A stretch of DNA of 8,897 nucleotides from SpSt-333 sp040751955 (GCA_040751955.1 JBFMFY010000096.1:1-8897); one strand, 5' to 3'; shown: positions 1 through 7,025, counted from the first letter of the stretch. The notes: generated by a model not told the origin, from the letters alone. Translations and numbers: made by a program.

Positions 1-1237
1 TTCGAGTTAACTGGATTTTGAATTCCTTTTTATTCCGATCTGCAGGAGCAGGTAGATTGCTCGCTCCTAACAAATTTCTTGGTTCCACCTTTCGCTCTCC
101 CTCCATCACAATCCTCAGCGTCTGCTCCACCACGGGAATCTCTTCTTCTCCTGTTTTTGATGGGTCGCTTTCTAACTCCACTTTTACGTTGCACAAAACA
201 GGATCGACAGGATTTTTCTTGACTGCCGCAAATTGTATCAATCCCGCCTTCGCATCGCCATACGGGATGTGTTCCAGTTGTACCGGTGTTGCTTTCAGCG
301 TATCGCCGTTTTGATCGATGAATGTTCCATACTCTGTGTTCGTCGTTATTGTGAACGTCACAAGTTTATCAGCGGCAAGTTCTACATCGTTACTGTCTTT
401 GTCTTGCGCCTGAACATAGATCTTTCCGGACTCGGTAAACGCTGCTGTATCTCTTTCAAATGTGACTTTAAAATGATCGAATATAGTATCAGGAAAAACA
501 ACAGATAATATTGCAACACCGGTGAAGTATTTAATTCCTTCCTCATACACGTCATAATAAAATAGTGCTGTATCCCCACCATCATTAATGCTAATACTAT
601 TTGCTACTATTCCAGGATTAAAACTAAAATAAAATTTCCCTTCACTAAAAGATCCACCTCCATACAGGTCAAAGATATCAACAGTCCCTTCTACAGATAT
701 TAAACTGTTGCTGGCAACATACCTTGAAAAAATGTAAGGACCTAACTCCCTGCTTGCTATATAAAAGTTAAACCCTTCTCCATTATAAACATCTAGTACC
801 CCCAGCGTAAAAGAATAATGTAATTTGAGCCGGATAGTCTCATCTGAACCAGGTATCAAACCAAAATCTACCACCGGATGACCATCCAGTGTGCTCATTA
901 CAAAAAATTTATCATGTGGAACAGGTTCAGGATCTGGCGGTGGATCGGGCACGATAAAATTTGGACGCAGCAGATGTTGAGGTGCAATCACCATCGTATC
1001 TTTAATAACGACCTGAGCGAAAATTGCTTGTGAAATAAGTAGCAGCAGCGCAGAAAAGAAAATTAAACTACTGGAATTGAATCCGTGTGTGTGCGTGTGT
1101 GTGTGTCTTGCATACGCCTGTATCCCTCGGATAAACCAACAGTATGGTGCGATGTGTCTGGAGATGATGATAAAAAAAGGTTGACCGAGTGTCAAGAAGA
1201 ACTTTGGCTGTTGTGACGGAAAGAACAAGATAGGCAT
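1..1237 (-). CDS. Secreted/cell-surface protein with Ig-like region, 3' end beyond window (start uncertain)
   Basis: An open frame on the minus strand runs without a stop from an in-frame ATG at 1237 down to base 2 and leaves the window: 412 visible codons. Residues 54-75 in this numbering are a textbook signal peptide (NSSS, then LIFFSALLLLISQ, cleavage likely at AIFA|Q). The mature part opens with a proline/acid linker (PDPPPDPEPVP) followed by beta-rich sequence. About residues 230-385 read like an Ig-like/invasin-type domain (VQAQDKDSNDVEL, NTEYGTFIDQNGDTL). The last visible stretch (KEFKIQLTR) may begin a further domain. I do not recognise a named family; an exported surface or T9SS-type protein is an inference. 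The start is doubtful: 53 residues before the signal peptide would be abnormal, and the better-placed ATG at 1113 is out of frame unless the GT tract at 1085-1106 changes length. The next in-frame ATG (994) would delete the signal peptide. Confidence 0.75.
   Translation of the reverse strand, partial: MPILFFPSQQPKFFLTLGQPFFIIISRHIAPYCWFIRGIQAYARHTHTHTHGFNSSSLIFFSALLLLISQAIFAQVVIKDTMVIAPQHLLRPNFIVPDPPPDPEPVPHDKFFVMSTLDGHPVVDFGLIPGSDETIRLKLHYSFTLGVLDVYNGEGFNFYIASRELGPYIFSRYVASNSLISVEGTVDIFDLYGGGSFSEGKFYFSFNPGIVANSISINDGGDTALFYYDVYEEGIKYFTGVAILSVVFPDTIFDHFKVTFERDTAAFTESGKIYVQAQDKDSNDVELAADKLVTFTITTNTEYGTFIDQNGDTLKATPVQLEHIPYGDAKAGLIQFAAVKKNPVDPVLCNVKVELESDPSKTGEEEIPVVEQTLRIVMEGERKVEPRNLLGASNLPAPADRNKKEFKIQLTR
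1085..1106. repeat. Interrupted GT/CA dinucleotide microsatellite at the gene start
   Basis: The plus strand reads (GT)4, then GC, then (GT)6: 22 bp of alternating purine-pyrimidine with one C interruption at 1094. On the minus strand it encodes alternating His-Thr just before the signal peptide of the left-edge gene. It lies between the ATG at 1113 and the signal-peptide frame, so its length sets whether they are in phase. Alternating GT tracts are known to slip during replication and can adopt Z-DNA. Confidence 0.85.
1124..1128 (-). promoter_or_regulatory. Possible Shine-Dalgarno for the out-of-frame ATG at 1113
   Basis: The minus strand reads GAGGG, ten bases before ATG 1113-1111. The spacing is slightly long but acceptable. 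It is the best ribosome-binding candidate in front of the left-edge secreted gene and favours 1113 over 1237 as the intended start. As the sequence stands, that ATG reads only 16 codons before a stop. Confidence 0.3.
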
Positions 1238-1322
1238 ACATTCAAGTCTTCATTTGTAGAGTGTCCTGATAGATAACAACCTATTGAACTTTTTTTATAT
1301 TCCCCTCCTCACGGTTTTTTAG

Positions 1323-1330
1323 TATCTTTA
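1323..1330 (+). promoter_or_regulatory. Weak TAnnTTTG-like -7 element before the coiled-coil kinase gene
   Basis: TATCTTTA matches the Bacteroidota-type -7 consensus TAnnTTTG at all fixed positions except the last. It ends three bases before the ATG at 1334, so transcription from it would give a leaderless or nearly leaderless mRNA. No convincing -33 TTTG lies at the expected distance and no Shine-Dalgarno precedes the ATG. This is a weak candidate. Confidence 0.2.
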
Positions 1331-1333
1331 CGC

Positions 1334-3433
1334 ATGGAATTTCTTCTCTCCTTTCTGATCTTCGGTTCGGTGCTTGTCTTTTCCGTGTACATGTTGAAGC
1401 GAAAGTACGTCCATCAACTTCTCACTGAACAGGACAAAGTCTCAACCCTTACTCTTGTTGAATCCCAACTGAAACAAAAGAACCAAATCATAGCCGACGA
1501 ACTCGACGAAGCGAAAAGGAAGATCGAGTCGCTCACGCTGGAATTGTCACAGCACATCTCGGCAGAACAAGATGCCCGTGCCATCCTTGATTCGCTCTCG
1601 AAGCAGCTGTCGAACGAGACGATGCAACTGGCTACGAAGGAAGAACAACTCGCCAAAGCGCAGCAGATGGTCAGCAGCGCATCGCTGCAGTTGAAATCGA
1701 CTGTGGAAGAACGGATGCGCGAACTGCAATTCCTTCAGGAACAACTCCACAACGAATCTGCGGCACGGAAACAACTGGAAGGGATTGTCTCGCTGAAAGA
1801 GAGTGAACAGCACGAGACCGAATCGCAATTGCGGAGGACGGAAGAACAACTCCAGCGCGTCAAAGATTCGCTCAACGCAACCTCGGCGGAACTTCACGCG
1901 ACAATCGAACGTCACGAGGAGACGATCCTGCGGCAGCAGGAGGAAATACGATCGCAGAATGAAAAAGAGACGGCGGCGCAGCAATTGATCTCTGAACTGC
2001 GTACAGCAAAACAACGATTGGAAGACGACATTGTTGTGTTGACTTCACGATTAGACGACGAGTATTCAACACGTACAACCGTGGAAAGTGATAAAACAGC
2101 TCTCGAGCAGTCATTGAAAATTACAATCCGGGATCTCGAGTCGCAACTGGAAACGACAACAGAATTGTTGCAAAAAACCTCCGATTCGCTCAGCGAAGAA
2201 ACAAACGTCCGTCTCGCAACAGAACACGCGCTGCAGGAGAGCAAAGAAAAATTATACGCAGTCATTCACACGTTGGAAGCGAATGTTGCAGAGCGAGACA
2301 CCATCATTGCGGCGCAGCGGGAGAAATTGGAGCACGCCGAATCGACCGTGGGAAAATTAAACCGCGCGGTTCAAAATATTGTATCACAGATTCCCATCCC
2401 GGTGTTTGTCATCAACGAACAAGGAATTTGCACTCACGCCAACGATGCGCTTCGCACGACAGTCGGCTATTCGTCCGACGATATTGCGGGAAGGCATTTT
2501 TCAAAACTTTTTCCAGAACAGGAACGGATCTTTTACGAAGAACAATGGAAGAACACGTCGGACCGGACAGAACAATTCAAAGGAGAGACGCACGTTGCAA
2601 CTCCTGCAGGCGATACATTGTCCGTAGAGATCAATTTCATCGAAATAGAAACCGAGGCAGAAAAACTCTTCGTCGGATGCATCATCGATAAATCGGATGA
2701 GCAGGAAGCAGGGCGGCGATTTAATGAGGCGAAGGTACACGCCGAAGAATTGAAGCAATTGAAGTCGCGGTTCATCTCCATGGTCACCAATCAACTACGC
2801 ACATCGTTGGTGACGGTCGCAACGAATGCAGAATTGCTGGAACGGTTCCTGCTCAAATGGCCTGATGAAAAACGGTACAGGGCGTTCTTCCGCATCAACG
2901 AATCGTTGAAACACATGATGAACCTTCTCCGGGATGTTGAAACGTCCACAGTATCGGCATCAAATTACACTCCTGCCGTCAAACAAATTGATCTCGAATC
3001 GCTCGCGCAATCGGTGGTGAAGGACGTGACAAACGATCTCGACATGAAGCATCGCTTCATCCTTTCCGAACAGGGAAACATCTCTTCCGTACCTGTCGAT
3101 GAACAGATTGTTCGGACGATCCTGCAACAGACAATCTCCAACGCATTCAAATTCTCTCCCGAAGACAGGGAGGTAAAACTTCACATCGAACGGCGGGATG
3201 CGGAATGCGTCTTGATCGTGAGAGATGAAGGAATCGGCATCCCGCCATCAGAGAAGCAGCATCTCTTTACGTCGTTCTTCCGCGCTTCAAATGTCGGCAA
3301 CATGCACGGCACAGGACTGGGATTGACGATTGTGCAGCAGTACGTACGGCTTGCCGGCGGTACGATTTCACTTGAAAGCGAGTTGAACAAGGGAACAACC
3401 GTCACGATCACGCTTCCCATTTCTCAATCATAA
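1334..3433 (+). CDS. Membrane-anchored coiled-coil PAS histidine-kinase-like protein lacking the phospho-accepting His
   Basis: The 699-residue product has one N-terminal membrane helix (about residues 3-22) followed by basic residues, which places the rest in the cytoplasm. A very long coiled coil rich in E, Q, L and K fills about 28-345. A PAS domain follows (about 346-452, from IPIPVFVINEQG to GCIID), then a DHp-like helical hairpin (about 456-545) and a HATPase_c domain (about 590-697). The ATP-binding boxes are intact: N603 in NAFKFSP, D631 in DEGIGI, GTGLGL at 659-664. The DHp motif that should read SHELRTPL is instead TNQLRTSL, so the acceptor histidine is N486 (codon AAT, 2789-2791), with E to Q and P to S changes beside it. 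There is no periplasmic sensor, HAMP or receiver domain and no adjacent regulator gene. The DUF2461 gene starts 12 bases downstream, suggesting co-transcription. It is probably a pseudokinase or ATP-dependent scaffold rather than a standard autokinase. Confidence 0.9.
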   Translation: MEFLLSFLIFGSVLVFSVYMLKRKYVHQLLTEQDKVSTLTLVESQLKQKNQIIADELDEAKRKIESLTLELSQHISAEQDARAILDSLSKQLSNETMQLATKEEQLAKAQQMVSSASLQLKSTVEERMRELQFLQEQLHNESAARKQLEGIVSLKESEQHETESQLRRTEEQLQRVKDSLNATSAELHATIERHEETILRQQEEIRSQNEKETAAQQLISELRTAKQRLEDDIVVLTSRLDDEYSTRTTVESDKTALEQSLKITIRDLESQLETTTELLQKTSDSLSEETNVRLATEHALQESKEKLYAVIHTLEANVAERDTIIAAQREKLEHAESTVGKLNRAVQNIVSQIPIPVFVINEQGICTHANDALRTTVGYSSDDIAGRHFSKLFPEQERIFYEEQWKNTSDRTEQFKGETHVATPAGDTLSVEINFIEIETEAEKLFVGCIIDKSDEQEAGRRFNEAKVHAEELKQLKSRFISMVTNQLRTSLVTVATNAELLERFLLKWPDEKRYRAFFRINESLKHMMNLLRDVETSTVSASNYTPAVKQIDLESLAQSVVKDVTNDLDMKHRFILSEQGNISSVPVDEQIVRTILQQTISNAFKFSPEDREVKLHIERRDAECVLIVRDEGIGIPPSEKQHLFTSFFRASNVGNMHGTGLGLTIVQQYVRLAGGTISLESELNKGTTVTITLPISQS

Positions 3434-3445
3434 TACTACAGACAG

Positions 3446-4153
3446 ATGCAGCCCGATTTTGAAGAACTGATCTTCCCGCCGTTCGAAGGATTTCCGAAAC
3501 AAGGATTCGATTTTCTGCGCCGGCTCAAAAAGAACAACAATCGCGACTGGTTTCTGAAGCACAAATCGGAATATGAAGACCTAGTGAAGTTTCCGATGCA
3601 ATGCTACGTTGCATCGCTAAAACCGCTATTCCACGACTTTGCACCTGAGTTCGATCTCAATCCGAAGAAAGCGCTCTTCCGCATCTACCGTGATACGCGG
3701 TTCAGCAAAGACAAGACGCCGTACAAAACGCACAGCGCTGCTCACTTTGAATTGAAGAAGAAACCGAAATTGTTCGACGGCGCCGGATACTATGTTCACG
3801 TTGCACCGGGCGAAGTGTTTATCGGCGGCGGCATCTATATTCCGGATCATGACCGGCTAAAAAAAATACGGAAGGCATTGGTTGAGCGTTCGGATGAGTT
3901 CTTGACCATCCTGAATGAAAAACGATTCAAGAAGATGTTCAAATCTTTGGAAGGAGAAAAACTGACCCGCCCACCAAAAGGGTACACTCCCGATCATCCG
4001 ATGATTGAATACATAAAATTCAAACAGTTCTTCGTCGGGCTGGAATGGAACGAAGAGGCGGCATACAAAAAAGAATTTCTCAAAAAATCTGCCGATGCCT
4101 TTGCTGTTGCAACACCGCTGCTGAGGTTTTTAAACGAAGCAATCGATGCGTGA
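3446..4153 (+). CDS. DUF2461 (TIGR02453-type) conserved protein
   Basis: The 235-residue protein matches the DUF2461 family over its full length. It has the N-terminal FDFLRRLKKNNNRDWF block (the family's leucine/NN-RDWF signature) and the hallmark RIYRDTRFSKDKTPYKTH at residues 79-96. A GAGYYVHVAPGEVFIGGGIY strand region and C-terminal helices follow, with FFVGLEW near the end. There is no signal peptide or membrane segment, so it is probably cytoplasmic. The biochemical function of the family is not established to my knowledge; the conserved Arg/Asp/Lys cluster suggests a binding or catalytic site (inference). The ATG at 3446 is the natural start, 12 bases after the stop of the kinase-like gene, with no terminator between them. 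No Shine-Dalgarno is evident. Confidence 0.9.
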   Translation: MQPDFEELIFPPFEGFPKQGFDFLRRLKKNNNRDWFLKHKSEYEDLVKFPMQCYVASLKPLFHDFAPEFDLNPKKALFRIYRDTRFSKDKTPYKTHSAAHFELKKKPKLFDGAGYYVHVAPGEVFIGGGIYIPDHDRLKKIRKALVERSDEFLTILNEKRFKKMFKSLEGEKLTRPPKGYTPDHPMIEYIKFKQFFVGLEWNEEAAYKKEFLKKSADAFAVATPLLRFLNEAIDA

Positions 4154-4168
4154 TTCATTGAATGGTAT

Positions 4169-4260
4169 AAAGTTCAAAGGTGGAAAGTTTCGTAAATCAA
4201 AAACGCCGTAAGGTGGCGTTGTAACATAGAACTTTTTCACATTCCAACCTTCAAACTTTT
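4169..4260. repeat. Imperfect inverted repeat enclosing a small hairpin
   Basis: The left arm 4169-4190 (AAAGTTCAAAGGTGGAAAG core) and the right arm near 4239-4260 (ATTCCAACCTTCAAACTTTT core) are imperfect reverse complements over about 20 bp. Inside is a perfect 6-bp stem, AACGCC (4202-4207) with GGCGTT (4215-4220), around a 7-base loop. It fills the spacer between the DUF2461 gene and the rRNA pseudouridine synthase gene. No T-run follows the hairpin directly, so it is not a classic intrinsic terminator. It could be a dispersed intergenic palindrome, an mRNA-stabilising or processing element, or a weak terminator. Confidence 0.5.
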
Positions 4261-4262
4261 TA

Positions 4263-4820
4263 ATGAAATACATTGTGTTTTACAAATCCTACGGCGTCCT
4301 CTCACAATTTACCTCTGAACAGGGAAAGCGTTCCCTGAAAGATTTCGGATTTCCGAACGGAGTGTATCCTGTCGGCAGGCTGGATTATGACAGTGAGGGA
4401 TTGCTGCTGTTGACCGACGATAATGACGTTAAGCACAAACTGACCGATCCGAAATTCGAACTTCCAAAAACATATCTTGCTCAGGTAGAGCGGTTACCGT
4501 CAGAAGATGCTCTCCAACGATTGCGTACGGGAGTAGTCATTGAAGGAAAGAAAACAAAACCTGCCGAAGTCCGTTTGCTCGACAAGGAACCTGATCTTCC
4601 ACCCCGCTCCGTTCCGATCCGTTTCCGCAAAACAGTGCCAACAGCGTGGATAGAATTGACGATTCGCGAAGGGAGAAATCGCCAGGTGAGGAAAATGACT
4701 GCGGCGGTCGGGCATCCGACGCTGAGACTCATGAGAATCAAAATAGGCAATATTGAGATTGATGGTTTGAAACCGGGGGAGTGGAAAGAAATTATCAAAG
4801 AAGAATTGTATCTACCATAA
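4263..4820 (+). CDS. rluE: 23S rRNA pseudouridine synthase, RluE-type
   Basis: The 185-residue protein belongs to the RsuA/RluB/RluE/RluF pseudouridine synthase family, which isomerises specific uridines in rRNA to pseudouridine. The catalytic motif GRLDYDSEGLLLLT contains the catalytic Asp at D41. KTYLAQVE follows, and the C-terminal signature EGRNRQVRKM begins at E136, with AVGHPTLRLMRIKIG after it. There is no N-terminal S4 RNA-binding domain; the chain starts directly with KYIVFYKSYGVLSQFT. This matches RluE (which modifies U2457 in E. coli) rather than RluB, RluF or RsuA; the exact target here is inferred. It is slightly shorter than E. coli RluE. It is probably a single transcription unit ending at the terminator four bases downstream. 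The start is fixed by the conserved N-terminus. Confidence 0.9.
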   Translation: MKYIVFYKSYGVLSQFTSEQGKRSLKDFGFPNGVYPVGRLDYDSEGLLLLTDDNDVKHKLTDPKFELPKTYLAQVERLPSEDALQRLRTGVVIEGKKTKPAEVRLLDKEPDLPPRSVPIRFRKTVPTAWIELTIREGRNRQVRKMTAAVGHPTLRLMRIKIGNIEIDGLKPGEWKEIIKEELYLP

Positions 4821-4823
4821 ATA

Positions 4824-4856
4824 AAAACGGGATGCCGCCTTCAAGCATCCCGTTTT
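4824..4856. terminator. Bidirectional intrinsic terminator
   Basis: A perfect 12-bp stem is formed by AAAACGGGATGC (4824-4835) and GCATCCCGTTTT (4845-4856) around a 9-base loop. The plus strand continues TTTTGTTTC and the minus strand continues TTTTTATTTAT, so both directions have a U-rich tail. It lies 3 bases after the rluE-like stop and 42 bases after the stop of the convergent T9SS-exported gene, and can end both transcripts. Confidence 0.93.
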
Positions 4857-4898
4857 GTTTCTTGCCGTTTCACCTCCCCAGGAAAAACGACATGACTT

Positions 4899-6107
4899 TT
4901 ACTTTTGAAGAATCATCCGTCTTGTTTCTACCTTCTCTCCTGCACGCAGTTGATACAGATACATGCCGCTTGATAAATTCTTTGCGTCGAAATTCACGGT
5001 GTATGTTCCCGGAGATTTATTTTCGTTCAGGAGCGTTGTAATTTCCCTTCCGAGCATATCGAATATTTTCAATGTGACATGACTGGCCTCCGGCGTCTGA
5101 AATCTGATCGCCGTTGTGGGGTTAAACGGATTGGGATAGTTTTGGGAGAGGGAAAATTGTACAGGAAATTGATCGTGCTGCGCGCGAACATCTGTTATTC
5201 CAAAATCGCTGAGGGGACGTTTCCAAACTCCCACAGTTGTGCCGGCATACAGAGTGTCCGATACGATAGTAAAGGAACTGATCCCGGTGATACTCGTCGA
5301 TAATCCGCTGTTAACATTCAGCCACGTCGCACCGCCGTTCGTCGAACGATACAACTTCCCGTATGCCTCCCCAAAGATTGACGACCCGGCTTCGTAGAGC
5401 GAGCGGAGCATGCCCGAGACAGGCTGTTTCGCAATCCGCTGCCAGGTTGATCCTTCGTCGGTCGATTGGTAAATGATATTCGAGTCTGTGGGATTTGTCG
5501 TTGCACTTGCGATCAAAGTACCATTGAATGCGCAAAGAGAAACGATATTTGTGTCTTTTCCCAATCCGCTATTCGATTGAATCCAGTTGATCCCCCTATC
5601 GGTCGAAAGGTAGATTCCATTCCCCATACCGTACGATATCTTCGATACGGTTGCAGCAAATTCTCCGCCGGTAAACGAAACGGGAATGCTTGCAACAGGC
5701 TGCCACGTTTGCCCCCTGTTACTTGAACGGCTGATCCCCATGTTATCGACAAACAGAATCCCCTTGAACGAATAAAAATATCCGGATGTCGGTGAAGCAT
5801 TCACTTTTGTCCAGATCGTATCGTTTGCAGTGGAGACAAACACTCCCTGTCCGGTAGAAACGAAGAGCGAGTCGCCGATGGGGGCAAATGAATAGGTGTA
5901 CTGCGGAGAGGCTGCCGGCAGCGTTACCTGAAAGAATTCTGCTCCTCCATTGTAAGAAACGAATAACCCGGTCGAGGTCGCAGCAAACAACGTTCCTTTG
6001 CGCGATGCGACATCGTTAACATTCTTGTAGTTCAATGCCGTAACTTTCCACTGCTGCCCGTATGTCATCAATGTTGCACCAAAAAGTACAATAAGAAATC
6101 TTTTCAT
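4899..6107 (-). CDS. T9SS-exported Asp-box (BNR/sortilin-like) repeat protein with type A sorting domain
   Basis: The 402-residue product begins with a signal peptide (MKRFLIVLFGATLMTYGQ, cleavage around residues 17-19). The body is a beta-propeller-like series of Asp-box repeats at about 40-residue spacing: SYNGGAEF (51-58), a degenerate STANDTIW (92-99), SSNRGQTW (128-135), STDRGINW (168-175), STDEGSTW (215-222) and STNGGATW (255-262). Residues about 314-402 are a type IX secretion type A sorting domain, with SQNYPNPFNPTTAIRF, then KIFDMLGREITTL, GTYTVNFDAKNLSSGMYLYQL, and a basic C-terminal tail ending MILQK. The protein is therefore expected to cross the outer membrane by T9SS and be released or surface-attached after removal of this domain. 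Asp-box propellers occur in sialidases, photosystem assembly factors and sortilins; no sialidase catalytic set is evident, so the function is unknown. A GGGGGA ribosome site sits about 8 bases before the ATG. A promoter-like motif also found before the response regulator lies 70 bases upstream. Confidence 0.93.
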   Translation of the reverse strand: MKRFLIVLFGATLMTYGQQWKVTALNYKNVNDVASRKGTLFAATSTGLFVSYNGGAEFFQVTLPAASPQYTYSFAPIGDSLFVSTGQGVFVSTANDTIWTKVNASPTSGYFYSFKGILFVDNMGISRSSNRGQTWQPVASIPVSFTGGEFAATVSKISYGMGNGIYLSTDRGINWIQSNSGLGKDTNIVSLCAFNGTLIASATTNPTDSNIIYQSTDEGSTWQRIAKQPVSGMLRSLYEAGSSIFGEAYGKLYRSTNGGATWLNVNSGLSTSITGISSFTIVSDTLYAGTTVGVWKRPLSDFGITDVRAQHDQFPVQFSLSQNYPNPFNPTTAIRFQTPEASHVTLKIFDMLGREITTLLNENKSPGTYTVNFDAKNLSSGMYLYQLRAGEKVETRRMILQK

Positions 6108-6177
6108 GAAATCATCCCCCGTGATAGTGTTGAATTGGAAACATGTTATACAGGTAAGATATAATCAGACCGAACGG

Positions 6178-6203
6178 TTTACAATCGCACAAAGGTAGTA
6201 ATC
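6178..6203 (-). promoter_or_regulatory. Shared upstream motif, copy A (promoter or regulator site)
   Basis: The minus strand reads GATTACTACCTTTG followed by TGCGATTGTAAA. It matches the copy at 7026-7051 at 22 of 26 positions and in the same orientation. It contains TACCTTTG (6197-6190), an exact match to the Bacteroidota-type -7 consensus TAnnTTTG. It lies 70 bases upstream of the start codon of the T9SS-exported protein. Conservation continues past the -7 element, so it may also hold a regulator-binding or 5'-leader sequence. No clear -33 element was seen. Confidence 0.45.
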
Positions 6204-6355
6204 TCGATGTACGTAGCAGATACTGGATAAGAATTTTGTGAATGCAATTTGTAGGATTGGTGGATTGAGTAATCGCATGAATTGGACGCTTGATGCTGGA
6301 TGTCTGAGACCTGAAAACTGAAGATTCTCAACCGCTTAAATACTCAGTGACTCAA

Positions 6356-6991
6356 CTATTTCTTCAGATACTTCAACACCGCTTCCGTGCGTGAGCGGAC
6401 GTGCAGCTTTTCGTAAATGTTGCGAAGGTGTGTGCGAACCGTTTCAACAGAAATAAATAATGTGTCGGCAATTTCTTTGTAACGATATCCTTTGGCAAGG
6501 TAGGTGAGAATTTCATGCTCGCGAGCGCTCAGATTTTCCATCTCATTGTTTGCGGGGGCATCCTGCCGGAATGCCTCGACTATTTTTCTTGCAATGCCGG
6601 CAGACATCGGAGAACCGCCGTTGTACAATTCGGTAATAGACTCGAGCAATTTTACCGGCGGAGTTTTTTTAAGCAAATAACCGGAAGCGCCCGCTTTCAG
6701 CGAGCCGAAAATTTTTTCCTCGTCTTCAAACACGGTGAGCATGGTAATTTGAAGACGGGGATGCGCCGTTTTCAATTTTTTTATACATTCAATGCCGTTC
6801 ATCCGGGGCATGTCGATGTCCATCAGCACAACATCCGGTTTCACGTCGAGCAGACCGTTGACCGCCTCTTCGCCGTTGGCAAAAACACCCACGCATGAAA
6901 AACCGGCTGAACCGCCGATAAGGGCTGCAAGTCCGTTACGGATGTCGGGGAGGTCTTCAACAATAGCGACGCGGATAGGTTGATTGTCCAT
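6356..6991 (-). CDS. Two-component response regulator, NarL/LuxR family
   Basis: The 211-residue protein has an N-terminal receiver domain (about 5-122) and a C-terminal LuxR-type helix-turn-helix (about 154-209). The acidic pocket E12/D13, phospho-acceptor D58 (in VVLMDIDMPRMNG), T86 and K108 are all present, so it should be phosphorylatable. The HTH reads LSAREHEILTYLAKGYRYKEIAD, then SVETVRTHLRNIYEKLHV, matching the GerE/NarL pattern. It lies directly downstream of the HisKA_3 sensor kinase gene on the same strand, with a 103-base gap, and is its evident partner. The gap carries a copy of a motif with a TAnnTTTG-like element, so the regulator may have its own promoter. No recognisable Shine-Dalgarno or clear downstream hairpin terminator was seen. 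Confidence 0.95.
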   Translation of the reverse strand: MDNQPIRVAIVEDLPDIRNGLAALIGGSAGFSCVGVFANGEEAVNGLLDVKPDVVLMDIDMPRMNGIECIKKLKTAHPRLQITMLTVFEDEEKIFGSLKAGASGYLLKKTPPVKLLESITELYNGGSPMSAGIARKIVEAFRQDAPANNEMENLSAREHEILTYLAKGYRYKEIADTLFISVETVRTHLRNIYEKLHVRSRTEAVLKYLKK

Positions 6992-7025
6992 AGAATGTTA
7001 AGAAAGATAGTCTAATGATATGCTA

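Noticed and set aside
18..314. 98-codon plus-strand open frame
   Set aside because: It is a shadow of the minus-strand secreted protein gene, which is open through the same bases with coherent domain-like sequence and a signal peptide.
1547..2014. 155-codon minus-strand open frame inside the kinase-like gene
   Set aside because: It is antisense to the coiled-coil coding region. Its Phe/Arg/Leu-rich composition is what the complement of Glu/Gln/Lys-rich codons produces, and it has no family features.
4202..4220. Small hairpin as an intrinsic terminator for the DUF2461 gene
   Set aside because: The 6-bp stem is followed by GTAACATAG rather than a T-run, so it was kept only as part of the inverted repeat.
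4781..5041. 86-codon plus-strand frame overlapping the end of rluE
   Set aside because: It crosses the strong bidirectional terminator and the antisense of the T9SS sorting domain, so it is not a credible gene.
6341..6355. ACTCAGTGACTCA near the end of the response regulator as a terminator or operator palindrome
   Set aside because: It is mainly a short direct repeat of ACTCA with no extended stem or T-run, which is too little to call.
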